A DNA stretch of 64,000 bases from Endomychus coccineus (taxonomy: Eukaryota; Arthropoda; Insecta; Coleoptera; Endomychidae), in contig OY294067.1 of NCBI GenBank assembly GCA_958510875.1, forward strand, positions 194,997,322 to 195,061,321, written 5' to 3'. Of the stretch, positions 41,392-51,911 are shown in pieces; position 1 is the first letter of the stretch, and every line of letters begins with the position of its first letter. The notes under the pieces were generated by a model that was given only the letters and a program-made list of their open reading frames with translations, had not been told where the DNA came from and did not search any database. The position numbers and the translations under genes were made by a program.

Positions 41392-44300
41392 ATCACATAC
41401 CTGTAATAAAGGATGTATCCTCCACAACCGAGGGCACAGTGGACCCGAGGATACATTTTAAGGTTGCAATAGGGAGGCAAGTGTTCTCAGCACTAGTGGA
41501 CACAGGATCAGTTAGGTCCTATATTAATGAGGAGGTGGCCGATCATTGTTCAAGATGGAATGTTCCACAACAAGAGGTCAGACAAAGGGCGTGTTTAGCG
41601 AATGGGGCCACAGTACCAATTAACCGAGGGTTTTATATCAAATGTACTGTGGATAACCAAGACAAGGAAGGACATTTTCTGGTCTTACCGGGAATGATGT
41701 CCCAGATTATTTTAGGGATGGATTTATTATATAAATGGCAGATAACCATTGACCTGCGAGAGCCCGATATGCCCAGGAACGCGGTTGAGACCCAAACGGA
41801 AATAATAGGTAGTATCTCTAAATTGGAGACTAGTCAGGAAGAGAGACTGAAAGCATTCCTGAAACACGAGCTGGGGAAATTTATAGGCGTGAAAGGATGT
41901 ACGCCGCTGGTTAAACACCAAATCAAGCTGAAGGATCCCACCCCTATAAAACAGCGGTATAGACCACAGAATCCCGTAATGCAGGAAATTGTGGACAAGG
42001 AGGTAAATAAAATGTTGGAAGAGGGAGTAATTGAGCCATCGAACAGTCCATGGAGTTCACCAATAGTGCTCGTCAAAAAGAAAGAGGGTAAGCATCGGTT
42101 CTGTATAGACTTCAGGAAAGTTAACGCCCAGTCAGAAAAGGACGCATATCCGTTACCGTATATTACTGCCACGCTTGAAAAGCTGAAAGAAGCAAAGTAT
42201 GTGTCTACCCTGGATTTAAAACAAGGCTATTGGCAGATTCCGCTTACTCCCGAAAGTAAACCTGTCACTGCCTTCACTGTCCCTGGCCGAGGACTATATC
42301 AATTTACAGTGATGCCTTTCGGATTACATTCAGCACCATCCACATTCCAACGCCTACTCGATAGAGTAATAGGACCGGACATGGAGCCAAATGCGTACCC
42401 ATATATCGACGATATAATTGTGGTTAGCAAAACCTTTGAGGAACATTTGGCCCATTTAAAGGAAGTGCTGAGAAGATTGAGGATGGCCAATCTGCAAATT
42501 AACGCAGAAAAATGCCACTTTTGTAAGCCGGAACTACGGTATCTAGGGCATGTAGTGGGAAAAGAAGGGATAAAAACAGACCCAGAGAAAGTGGAAGCTA
42601 TCGTGAAAATGAATCCTCCAACGAATGTACGTAGCTTGAGGAGATTTTTGGGAGTCGCATCTTGGTACCGCAGGTTCATTCCTGAATTTTCAAAGATGGT
42701 GGGGCCTTTAACGAAACTATTGAAGAAACAAATGAAGTTTCAATGGCTTCCCGAGCAACAGGTAGCTTTCGAGAAAATCAAGGAAAAACTTACGCAGGCT
42801 CCGGTTCTAACGTGTCCTGATTTTTCCAAACCATTTACGCTGCAAACAGACGCCTCAGATAGCGGGCTTGGGGTGGCCCTCACTCAAAAATTAGGTTCAC
42901 AGGAACAAATAATAGCCTTTGCTAGCCGAACGCTAAGTTCCTCAGAAAAGAACTATTCCGTGACGGAAAAAGAGTGTCTAGCCATTATTTTTGGAATTCG
43001 AAAGATGAAAATGTACTTAGAAGGTTACAAATTTACCGTTATCTCTGACCACAGGGCTTTAAAGGGGTTACGCGATTTGAAAAACCCATCCCAGAGGCTG
43101 GCCAGATGGGTCATAGAACTGCAGCAATATGACTTCGAGATTGTGTATCGGAAGGGTGTATTAAACAGAGTAGCAGATACTCTGTCCCGAGCCCCATTGC
43201 CGGATCACGAAGAAGAAGAAGAGATTGCCCTTATCGAGCCTGTTATACCGGATCCCTGGTGGGAAAAGAAAGTTAAAGCCGTCAACGAAAAACCCGAACT
43301 ACTTCCGGATTATCGAGTGGAAAACGGTAATCTATACAGACACTTTCACGAGGCTAATGATTACACGGAAGGAGCCTCCCCCGAACCATGGAAGTTATGT
43401 GTTCCAAAGAATGCCCGAACACGGGTTCTGTACGAATGTCATGATGAGAACACGGCAGGACACCTAGGGATTAATAAAACAATCGCAAGGGTGGCTCAGA
43501 GATACTACTGGCCTGGTATGTTCAGGGAGATATCCCGCTATGTGAGGAAATGCGAGCACTGCTTGAAATACAAAGCTTCGCAACAGGCACTTCCGGGATT
43601 CATGCAGCAAAGCAAAATATCCAAACCATGGGAAATGGTGAGTGTGGATCTAGTAGGACCCCTACCTCGATCGAACAAATCCAACAATTATTTAGTAGTG
43701 CTGCAGGATCGGCTGACCAAGTGGACAGAATGTCAAGCAATTCGGACAGCGAACACGGAAACTGTCATGAGGGTGCTGAAAGATAGGGTGCTTATGAGAT
43801 TCGGATGTCCCAGAGTGTTAATTAGTGACAATGGGGCCCAGTTTGTCGCTAATAAATTTCGGAAATTTTTAGAAGAGTTTGGAATCAAACATAAACTCAC
43901 CCCTCCCTATACCCCACAGGCCAATCCAGTAGAGAGAGTTGATAGAGTGGTAAAAACGATGATTGCGCAATACTGTGAGGACGATCACCGTACATGGGAC
44001 GCATATTTGCCGGAATTAATATTTGCCATCAATACGGCCCGACATGACTCAACTGGATTTACTCCCGCATATTTAAACTACGGTCGAGAAGTGGACCACC
44101 CGAAGACTTTGTTCCGGGAAGTTCAGGGACCGGGTAGCGACGATGATGATGGAAACCCCGATCCTACTAGACATGAGGAACAGTTAGGAAAATTGAGAGA
44201 CGCCGTCAACTTCGTCAAATTACAGTTGAATAAAGCCTTCACTATCCAGAGTCGACACTATAATCTGAGACGGCGCGATTGGGCACCTAAAGTAGGGGAG

Positions 44301-44489
44301 GAGGTCATGTGCAAAGAACACCCGCTATCCTCGGCAGCTCAAGGTTTCGCCGCTAAACTGGCCCCGAAGTTCGCAGGCCCGTTTAAAGTGAAGAAAATCA
44401 TTTCACCGGTAGTGGTCGAGCTGGAAAATGGAACTAGTCGTAAACCCGTTCGAGTCCATGTAAAGGACTTGAAAAAAATTAACTGTTAA
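41286..44489 (+). CDS. Gypsy pol: protease, RT, RNase H, integrase
   Basis: 1067 codons without a stop. Protease ALVDTGSVRSYI (Asp at about 72); RT with LDLKQGYWQIPL, FTVMPFGLHSAPSTFQRLLD and YIDDIIVVSK (about 373); RNase H TLQTDASDSG (about 521) and SDHRALKGL; integrase zinc motif (GHLGINKT, YYWPGMF, CEHCLKYK) and core acids in SVDLVGPLP, ISDNGAQF and NPVERVDRVV (about 787, 848, 884); a C-terminal DNA-binding part to KDLKKINC. The frame overlaps gag, so it is presumably made by ribosomal frameshifting; the first residues before the protease may not be the real start. All catalytic residues are present. Confidence 0.92.
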   Translation: MWQTGYSDSRMPMQEYETGKRADVQRTSRSRWDVIDHIPVIKDVSSTTEGTVDPRIHFKVAIGRQVFSALVDTGSVRSYINEEVADHCSRWNVPQQEVRQRACLANGATVPINRGFYIKCTVDNQDKEGHFLVLPGMMSQIILGMDLLYKWQITIDLREPDMPRNAVETQTEIIGSISKLETSQEERLKAFLKHELGKFIGVKGCTPLVKHQIKLKDPTPIKQRYRPQNPVMQEIVDKEVNKMLEEGVIEPSNSPWSSPIVLVKKKEGKHRFCIDFRKVNAQSEKDAYPLPYITATLEKLKEAKYVSTLDLKQGYWQIPLTPESKPVTAFTVPGRGLYQFTVMPFGLHSAPSTFQRLLDRVIGPDMEPNAYPYIDDIIVVSKTFEEHLAHLKEVLRRLRMANLQINAEKCHFCKPELRYLGHVVGKEGIKTDPEKVEAIVKMNPPTNVRSLRRFLGVASWYRRFIPEFSKMVGPLTKLLKKQMKFQWLPEQQVAFEKIKEKLTQAPVLTCPDFSKPFTLQTDASDSGLGVALTQKLGSQEQIIAFASRTLSSSEKNYSVTEKECLAIIFGIRKMKMYLEGYKFTVISDHRALKGLRDLKNPSQRLARWVIELQQYDFEIVYRKGVLNRVADTLSRAPLPDHEEEEEIALIEPVIPDPWWEKKVKAVNEKPELLPDYRVENGNLYRHFHEANDYTEGASPEPWKLCVPKNARTRVLYECHDENTAGHLGINKTIARVAQRYYWPGMFREISRYVRKCEHCLKYKASQQALPGFMQQSKISKPWEMVSVDLVGPLPRSNKSNNYLVVLQDRLTKWTECQAIRTANTETVMRVLKDRVLMRFGCPRVLISDNGAQFVANKFRKFLEEFGIKHKLTPPYTPQANPVERVDRVVKTMIAQYCEDDHRTWDAYLPELIFAINTARHDSTGFTPAYLNYGREVDHPKTLFREVQGPGSDDDDGNPDPTRHEEQLGKLRDAVNFVKLQLNKAFTIQSRHYNLRRRDWAPKVGEEVMCKEHPLSSAAQGFAAKLAPKFAGPFKVKKIISPVVVELENGTSRKPVRVHVKDLKKINC

Positions 44490-44520
44490 CTAATGTAATT
44501 TTCTTTCCCCAGGGGTAAAT

Positions 44521-44964
44521 ATGACTTCAGTTCCGGAAATTAGAACTCCCGGGAAAGACGCCGAGGCTGCCATCCGACTGGGAAAGAGGCTGCACGATCT
44601 ATTTGGTTCCAGTCCGGAATCAAGTCCAGAACTCCAGCTGTACTATTCGCCGATCCCCAATATGACACCGCCTACTCCCGATCTACCCCAGCAGCAACCG
44701 TCCTTACCAAAGAAACTATCAACCCCTTGTGTAAATAACCCCCTGAAATATAGTGACAGAGACACCGTTAGTGGTATAAATAGATTAAGTGTAGATAGTA
44801 AGAAACCATATTTTAAGAAACGTTTACGTAAAATGCATGACTATAGGGTGTATGATCCAATCGGCCGGCTTGTGGCGCGCGTGAAAATACCGTGGAACTG
44901 TGAGGTCAAGCCGACGTACGAAACGTATCGTACGTTCGAAAATTTTCAGGAGAAAATTTTCTAA
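44521..44964 (+). CDS. Third ORF of the Gypsy element, unknown product
   Basis: 147 residues, hydrophilic, Pro-rich middle (MTPPTPDLPQQQPSLPKK) and a basic C-terminal half. No signal peptide or membrane segment, so it does not look like an envelope protein. Just before it is a pyrimidine-rich stretch and AG (TTTTCTTTCCCCAG, ending 44512), a good splice acceptor, placing it where env would be expressed from a spliced RNA. Not recognised. It ends 16 bp before the LTR. Confidence 0.55.
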   Translation: MTSVPEIRTPGKDAEAAIRLGKRLHDLFGSSPESSPELQLYYSPIPNMTPPTPDLPQQQPSLPKKLSTPCVNNPLKYSDRDTVSGINRLSVDSKKPYFKKRLRKMHDYRVYDPIGRLVARVKIPWNCEVKPTYETYRTFENFQEKIF

Positions 44965-44980
44965 GAAAGAAAGGGGGGTG
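44962..44980 (+). other. Polypurine tract of the Gypsy element
   Basis: Purine run (AAGAAAGAAAGGGGGG) followed by TGTG, directly before the 3' LTR at 44981. Confidence 0.75.
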
Positions 44981-46403
44981 TGTAATGAAGCATTCTTCAT
45001 TACTTACAAATAAATTTGAATATCTCAGTAGAATCGAATTACATAGGCAAAGTTAAGAGATCAAACTTCGTGCACATCTATGTATAAAAACTGGTGAACA
45101 GAATTCGCCAGCCGGTCACCTGTTCACGTTACGTCACACGCCGCGATCTGTATAATAGCAAGCCCATTTCATAGCGAAAGGGGACTGACTTGCCAGACCA
45201 GCACCGAGATTGACCTGCCGTAATCTAAACAACCCGAAGCCGTTGCTATTGTGCAAATCCGAGAAATAGAGAGTGAGTATTAATTGCCGTTTAAAATCCA
45301 TTCAAGTCATTGAATTAACATTCCAGGATATAAGTCCGATTTCAAATTCGAACTCTGTTTATAAATTCAATAGTCTACAAAACAATCCTGATAGCTTGGA
45401 CGAATACGATTCAGCTTCTGCGAATTGTTTTTCTAGAGACTAAGTTAGGATTTTGTCCGAGACCGATTTGTAGAATTGTGAATAAACACACAGCCGAAAC
45501 CGCTGGGAAAAACAATCCTTATAGCTTGGACGAATACGATCCAGCTTCTGCGAATTGTTTTTCTAGAGAATTAACATTCCAGTATATAAGTCCGATTTCA
45601 AATTCGAACTTTGTTTATAAATTCAATAGTCTACAAAACAATCCTGATAGCTTGGACGAATACGATCCAGCTTCTGCGAATTGTTTTTCTAGAGACTAAG
45701 TTAGGATATTGTCCGAGACCGATTTGTAGAATTGTTAATAAAGTCACAGCCGAAACCGCTGGAAAAATCAAGCCTTATAGCTTGGACGAATACGATCCAG
45801 CTTCTGCGAATTGATTTCAGGGGCTACGTGGTGATTCTCTCCGAGACCGACTTGTGAAATTATTAAGTCAGTCATAGCCGATAGCTGACAAATCAACCTA
45901 GTCCGTTATACCCCGTTCCGTAAGAAATTACGTCTGAAATACAGGTCAGAGCGAATACACGACCCACGCTCCGTCGAAGTTAACAGTGTACTAAATATTT
46001 AGATTGTCGCGATTCATTTCATTTCTAGACCTAGGGACAAAAACTTGTCTACCATCTCACGCAGATGGTGGAGACTCCCGACGATAGGAAAACATCTAAT
46101 TAGCGCGTTATTTTATACACGGAAAACGAACACATTAAAACGGCCTGTTCCTAGCAACATTTTGTAAATAGATTGTACATAGCTGGTGTAAATGTAAATA
46201 GAGATAATTAATAAACTTAGTTAAGCAAGAAATATCTGTTTTATTTGGCAATCCACACGAAAGAGAAACAGCAATTTTAAAACCTATATAAAAAGGGAAC
46301 CTGGACCCTCAAGAAACCCGAGCAGGTCAGTTACTGTCATAAGAGGACAGTAAGTGACAACCTCCCCACTTGTAATTAACCATTCAAGCGGAAGGAGGTT
46401 ACA
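44981..46403 (+). repeat. 3' LTR of the Gypsy element
   Basis: Same length as the 5' LTR. Differences noticed: TATAATA instead of TATAAAA near 45150, and C/T changes near 45337 and 45356. Such low divergence implies recent insertion. Frames at 45478-45814 are the same internal repeats as in the 5' LTR. Confidence 0.9.
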
Positions 46404-46407
46404 GTGG

Positions 46408-46646
46408 GTCCGTCAAACTGTGGAAAAACTAATGTGATGATCAGCTTGATCGAACACGAAAACGGATTGAAATTTGAAAATGTTTACTTATACTCAAGAT
46501 CCTTACATCAACCTAAATATATATATATTTGGAAAAATTATCAAGACCCATCAAAGGTATTGGTTTTTATCCATTTAGCAGCAGTGAGGAAATACTAGAG
46601 CCATCTAAAGCAAAGCACAATTCACTATTCATATTTGATGATGTAG
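46408..46646 (+). pseudogene. Polinton B packaging ATPase, middle segment
   Basis: Begins within the P-loop (PSNCGKTNVM) and ends just after the Walker B region (LFIFDDV). A 2-bp expansion in a short ATATAT run near 46520 shifts the frame between LHQPKY and the following block; in the next frame the conserved FDDV region is recovered. At 46646 it is cut by the LTR-like insertion 46647-48457. Confidence 0.75.
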
Positions 46647-48457
46647 TGTAACGAAGCTCAAAAATATGGTAGATTATCAAATAAGGAACAGGAGAAATTG
46701 TTCGTACAGTCAGAATGAAAGTCATAATATCATTTCAAAACTTGCAAAATGAAATATTATTGAATGATTCCGAATAATCATATTATTGTAAAGTACTTAT
46801 GTTATTTAGCACCGAAATTATCTAGTTCATATTTCGAATAATCCAGGATTGATTCATTTAACGCTGGAATTAATCGATTCGTTAGATTAGTTAGTTAATT
46901 AGGGTCAAAATCCTGTACCCTCTTCTAGCATGATTCGGAAGATGCGCCGAATATGTTAATTATGATGATGTATGTGAGTCGCGGTAGAGGGAATATCCCT
47001 CCACATAATCCCTTTCCATGATACCCGGAGGAAATAAGGTATTTAAACCAGATCGCAGCCTAAGAATGACACTTCTACCTTTGACTTCGATTTCTAACCT
47101 TCGACTCCGACTTCTAACTGGTAATTTGAACTCCAAGAAGTAAGTAACCGAGGTACTACCGAAAGTGATTATTATTCCAGATTCAATTAAGGTGAGATTT
47201 AGAACCGCATAATACCTGTATATCACCGCTTGCTTATTTTAGCGGAAACTGTTCTGGATTCATTACTTGTGACTGCGCCGTGGCATTGTCTGTAGAAATA
47301 ATCAGATAAATTGTTTAAATTATCCGAAGTAGATTTATTCTGGCTCTATCTATACCTCGTTTACCGATAATAATTATATTGATTAAACTGTAAGTAATTG
47401 TATGGTGTCAGAGTGTGAAAAAGGTGAAACAGGATCACACCCTTCAGTTGTACACTGTGATCTCCGGAAATAACGGAAGGGTGTAGATGAGCTACCGGCA
47501 GTTTTTGCACACTGTGATCTCCGGAAGTAGGAACTGCAGGTCAAAGTGTGTTTGTGGATCACAGTACTCAGTTGTACACTGTGATCTCCTGAAATAAAGG
47601 AGGACTGTTGATTGAGATATATATAGTTTTTGCACACTGTGATCTCCGGAAGTAAGAGCTATAGACATCCTTTGTATGAATGAAGTTGAAAGAGCTGACA
47701 CTACTTTGCAATTACCGTGTAAAGGGATTCCGTGTACTAACTCAGATTAGAGCAGAATCAATTGAAGTGCATAATCATATTTTGTAATTATTTGAACCAT
47801 AAATAACTACAGATGATCTGCGGATGCGGGGGCGAGTATTGATAGCCGGACGGAAAACCGTTTGCACCCGTTTCACCTGCACTGCTTTTTAACCGCTTTG
47901 ATTAGTACCTAATAGAAAATACCGCACGAATTTATATTAGTTGCTTGCTTCCTTGCTTGATAAAATATCTGTAAATAACTTATTAATTTGCTATAACCGC
48001 TTGCCGAAAAGAACGTACAGAGTTTCCTTGCATTCCCTCCGAAAAATTAATGATTACATAATATGTTGTTGAATATTCATTCACCGCTGTTATCATTGTG
48101 TTTTTCTTTTTAATAAACTCAGTAGTTGAAAAAGTTGTCTTTCTGCAAGGAACTGAATGAAACCTCTGCTAACATCAACTTATAAAAGACAGTATAACCG
48201 TTCTCGCATTTAGTTACAATTAAAGCCTGTAATTCCATGCAAATCATGTTGCCCTGTCAAATACGGCCTCTGGTTATATTTCTTCACTGACGCTATCCTG
48301 GGACAAGGCAGTCTTTAGACAGCACTGTGACGGCTTTGTTAAGAGGGCCCTAGCAGAAGTTCTCAATGAGGAGTTAACCTTTAACAAAAATCTGGCGCCC
48401 GAGATAAAGATCATTCCGAAGTAAGTATTAAACGCCAAAGTGACAAAGCACGTCACA
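46647..48457 (+). mobile_element. 1811-bp LTR-like insertion (solo LTR or truncated element)
   Basis: Ends TGTAACG...CGTCACA (nearly inverted), TSD GTAG (46643-46646 and 48458-48461). Removing it restores the ATPase frame with exactly the right spacing (10 residues between FDDV and YFSRGRH, as in 26525-27250). A PBS-like TGGCGCCCGAGAT, the same as in the Gypsy at 40527, lies at 48393, only about 65 bp from the right end. So either the LTR ends near 48386 and the rest is a stub of internal sequence, or the PBS-like motif lies within a solo LTR. No coding frame of note. Confidence 0.75.
47400..47660 (+). repeat. Short tandem repeats inside the LTR-like insertion
   Basis: The motif ACACTGTGATCTCCGGAA recurs four times between 47453 and 47655, alternating between GTTGTACACTG and TTTTGCACACTG contexts, in a higher-order unit of about 120 bp. 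Minus-strand frames here are read-through of the repeats. Confidence 0.7.
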
Positions 48458-48461
48458 GTAG

Positions 48462-48793
48462 CATGCAATAATCAAAACGTGATAGGAGATTATTTCAGTA
48501 GGGGAAGACACAATCATGTGGATTGTTTCTATCTTTGTCAAACTTATGCTAAAATCCCTAAGCACTTGATACGAGACAATGCGAATGCATTCGTTCTCTT
48601 CAAACAGGAAGAGCTAAATTTAAAGCACATTTACAATGATCATGTGGGCACCGATATGACTTTTGAACAATTTCGAAATATGTGTGCTTTATGCTGGCAG
48701 AAACAGTACGGTTTCCTATCAATTTTTGAAGATAACAATATAGTCAATGGGAGGTACAGAAAAGATTTCGATCATTTCATTTTTCTTCAATAA
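48462..48793 (+). pseudogene. Polinton B packaging ATPase, 3' segment
   Basis: Continues the ATPase after the insertion: DYFSRGRHNHVDCFYLCQ, RDNANAFVLFKQEELNLKH and a GRYRKDFDHF end, matching 26525-27250 to its stop. With the segments at 38983-39100 and 46408-46646 this is one gene split by two LTR-type insertions and carrying one 2-bp frameshift. Confidence 0.8.
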
Positions 48794-48796
48794 ACC

Positions 48797-48915
48797 ACTT
48801 CTCTCATCCGCTCACAGATCAGACCGGTTCAAAGCAGTTCAAAGCGGTTAAGAAGCAGTACTTCTCTCATCCACTCACAGATCAGACCAGTTCAAAGCAG
48901 TTAAAAAGCTGTTTC
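48797..48915 (+). repeat. Two-copy direct repeat after the ATPase gene
   Basis: The motif ACTTCTCTCATCC-CTCACAGATCAGACC followed by GTTCAAAGCAGTT occurs twice about 56 bp apart. It fills most of the spacer between the ATPase and DUF8207-like genes. Confidence 0.6.
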
Positions 48916-49017
48916 CAGATCTAAAGAAAAAGCAGTTAAAAAGATTGAATATTAACAAAACAATATCAGATGAGAAACCAACTGTAACCACATCAGACCT
49001 ATTCCTAAAAAATAAAA

Positions 49018-50142
49018 ATGAATATTAATGATAGACATTCGAAACGAAGACTCATACAAAAGCGTAAAGATGTTAAGAACAAATTAGATATATTGAAACA
49101 TGGTGAGATCGTTCAAGCAAAAATGTTTTCACCTATAACTAAACATTTAAAAAATATTGAACATAAGTTAGATTCATCAACGAATAATAATAAAGTAAAA
49201 AATCAACATGAAGAACCTGAAGTTAGTGATGAAAATTTCATTAAATTTGATGGTGATAATAAACATTCTAACAAAGCTAAAATGGAAATTGATTTTCAAG
49301 ATGATGATGATGATAATGATGTGAACCATAGAAAAACATCTGCTATTGATAATTTATCAGATATTATGTATCATGCAACACCAGTTCCTGAAAAGAAAAT
49401 AAAGTTCACACATTCTACACCAAAGCAAAGAAATTGGTTTGAAAACGTGAGCGCAATAGTAGAACCAAGCAGTTTAAAGCAATCCATTATAGAAGAACTT
49501 GATTCAAATGAACATGAAAATTCTGCAGACAAATCAGCCTTACTACTACATAAGACTCGCAAGGAGGAAATAGATGAAAAATCTTTTATTGATTATTTAG
49601 AGCAGTACGATTCGTTACCGAGAAAATACATTCGAGATATGATTACTGATGATAGCAATGAGTTTGGTCATAAATATGGTGTTAGACATAATCCTGCGAC
49701 AGAAAAATTTAACATTGGAAACTAATCTTTAAAAATAAACGGTTCAGATGTAGTTGTAAAAGATAAGACGTATAAAGGTACACAGGGACTGTATGAGTTG
49801 CTTTTTAAAAAGAATCCTCGACACTTTACTGCTGAAGATGAAAAATCGTATAGAGATATTATTTTTAAAACAAATGCACATATAAGATACTATCAATCAT
49901 CGAAGCAAGTGGATGGTAGTAAATTGGATAAATATAAAAAAATTATTGCACCTATAATTGGACGTGGAATGTTTATGCAGGCTACTAACAATCCAATCGA
50001 ATACGTACCCTGGGATGATCCAAATGAACTTGTTGAAAGATTACGTTTATTAGTTGCATCACAAGAAGCAGGTCATACAGGTCATGCAAATGAAATAAAT
50101 TCCATCATAGAAGAGTTACGTAAAGCTAAAATTATCAAATGA
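49018..50142 (+). pseudogene. Polinton B DUF8207-like protein, one premature stop
   Basis: ATG 49018. A basic N-terminus and a long acidic middle (DFQDDDDDNDV), then the conserved C-terminal half (GHKYGVRHNPATEKFNIGN, YKGTQGLYELLFKK, NPIEYVPWDDPNELVERLRL, EAGHTGHANEI). A TAA at 49723-49725 interrupts an otherwise single frame of 374 codons. Longer than the copy at 27293-28357. It overlaps the integrase start by 4 bp (ATGA-type junction), a sign of original tight packing. Confidence 0.75.
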
Positions 50143-51000
50143 GTAAATTCATAACTGAAGCCAAACGACAAGTTGTTGAAGAAATTCATAAACCTGCTCG
50201 CATTAATTTTAAACGTCGTAAAGTAATATTAAAATCCCTCATCGATTTATTTCAAGCCGATCTCGTCGAGATGTTACCGTATTCCAAGGAAAACAATGGA
50301 TTCAAATACATTCTAGTTATAATTAATTGTTTCTCAAAATTTGTGTGGGCTTTTCCTCTCAGAAACATGTCCGGTCCTGAAGTTACCAATGCTATGGAGA
50401 AGGTGTTCAAAATACAAAAGCCGAATAATTTACAAACCGATATGGGCACTGAGTTTTTTAATAAGAATTTTCAAATGTTATTAAGCAAATATCGAGTGCA
50501 TCATTATAATGTGTTTAGTGAAAAAAAGGCCTCACTCGTTGAACGGGTTAATAGAACCTTGAAAAATATCATGTGGAAGGAATTCAATTTACAGGGAAAC
50601 TATAAATGGCTAGATTTACTAAAACGTGTGGTACACAAGTACAATACAACAATACACAAGACAATCAAAATGAGACCTGCAGATGTTAAGAGAAAACATG
50701 AAGAAACACTTTTAAAAACAGTATACAACAGAATAAAATTAACTGATAAAAATCAGAAATTCAAAGTTGGTGATCACGTTCGCATTTCGAAAACTCGGGG
50801 GTATTTTCGACAAAAAATACATGCCTAATTGGTCTACTGAAGTTTTTACAATCAAAACAGTTCAACTTACTAATCCAACCACGTATTTATTGCAAGATGC
50901 CAACAATCAAGACATTCAAGGTGGATTTTATGAATTACAATTGCAGACAGTTGAATATCCTGATGTTTATTTGGTGGAGAGAAATTTAAAAGTTGGATAA
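50139..51000 (+). pseudogene. Polinton B integrase, frameshifted
   Basis: Catalytic positions in FQADLVEM, LQTDMGTEFFN and SLVERVNRTLK, with a C-terminal FKVGDHVRISK segment. A frameshift in a run of five G near 50800 separates it from the rest (YMPNWSTEVFTIK, PDVYLVERNLKVG), which stops at 51000, short of a full chromodomain. Homologous to 29012-29935. No fibre-like gene lies between DUF8207 and integrase here, unlike the other two Polintons. Confidence 0.8.
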
Positions 51001-51290
51001 GTTCTGATAATATTGCATAACTATTTTATTATATTTCTTCATTATATATGTTAATTGACATTTACTAATAAATAATAATAGTAAAAACTGTATTTATTTT
51101 TCCCATAATTGAAAACATATATCGTAAAAATAATTCCCTAAACAACAAGTTAAGTTATGGAATGGAAAATGTAGAAAATTGAAGTTAGATAAATAAAAAA
51201 CAATATAAATTAGACTTTTAATAAAACACAATTAACTTTTTTCTTATTCTTTTTATTTAAAATATAATTTTCAAGTTGCACATGTGTAGA
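51001..51290. other. Convergent intergenic spacer
   Basis: AT-rich, between the integrase (plus) and the next gene (minus). AATAAA-like signals on both strands (near 51068 and 51220). Nothing else seen. Confidence 0.4.
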
Positions 51291-51911
51291 TCATTGACAT
51301 GTCTCTTTGATGTTATCAAAATTTCGAAAGAGAGTGTCCAAGCACAAAATTTGTAATGATGGTGAACTTATTCTATAGTTGGTATCGACTTCACCCTCTA
51401 CCCCAGAAAACATTCGGAACAGCTTGAAGGCTTGAGAATTAGTATCTCTTCGGATACCACGCATGTCCATTATCTCACATCGGTACGGTAGAAGTGCGAT
51501 TCGATAAAAATCAATATCAATATCATGTAGCACTCTGAAACAATCGAGTATATACGATCCTGGTTTCGGGGCGATACCCGAAATTTGATGTAATATGATT
51601 TTTTTCATTCTTCTATGTTTATATTTAAACTGACCTTCAAAATTCATATCGATTATCTTCCAATCTTCTGGAGGTGGATCGAAATCTCCTCCGAAATAGA
51701 AAATATCAGCATACGCCCAATCGGTCGAGGCCCCCACAAGGAAAGTTACGAATTCTCCAGCTATTATCCAATTTTTGGATGGTAAGTGTAATCCTTCGAG
51801 GATTTTCATCAAATTCGGAGGACATACGCTTGTTACGAATTTCTTTGCATGGTACACAGTGGTGAGCACACTATGAATAAAACTGTTGTATAATTGTGAA
51901 GACATTATCAC
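51291..51911 (-). CDS. Unrecognised Polinton B protein
   Basis: 206 residues, intact frame, ATG 51911. Starts MIMSSQLYNSFIHSVL; contains WIIAGEFVTFLVGASTDWAY and ADIFYFGGDFDPPPEDW. The order of a Gly-rich strand-turn and an acidic D-x-x-x-F stretch recalls viral nucleotidyltransferase-like proteins, but this is weak and I do not claim it. No membrane segment or zinc motif. It faces the integrase tail to tail, so it probably belongs to the same element. No counterpart was found in the other two Polintons. Confidence 0.5.
   Translation of the reverse strand: MIMSSQLYNSFIHSVLTTVYHAKKFVTSVCPPNLMKILEGLHLPSKNWIIAGEFVTFLVGASTDWAYADIFYFGGDFDPPPEDWKIIDMNFEGQFKYKHRRMKKIILHQISGIAPKPGSYILDCFRVLHDIDIDFYRIALLPYRCEIMDMRGIRRDTNSQAFKLFRMFSGVEGEVDTNYRISSPSLQILCLDTLFRNFDNIKETCQ

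Larger units (their letters stand above)
39101..46403 (+). mobile_element. Complete, apparently young Ty3/Gypsy retrotransposon
   Basis: 7303 bp with two 1423-bp LTRs (39101-40523 and 44981-46403) that differ at only a few positions I could find, and a 4-bp target duplication GTGG (39097-39100 and 46404-46407). PBS just inside the 5' LTR, polypurine tract just before the 3' LTR, intact gag and pol frames, and a third frame downstream. It is inserted in the P-loop of the Polinton B ATPase gene. Everything needed for transposition appears to be there. Confidence 0.92.

Noticed and set aside
47383..47701. Cys/Ser-rich minus-strand frames
   Set aside because: Produced by the ACACTGTGATCTCCGGAA repeats in the LTR-like insertion.
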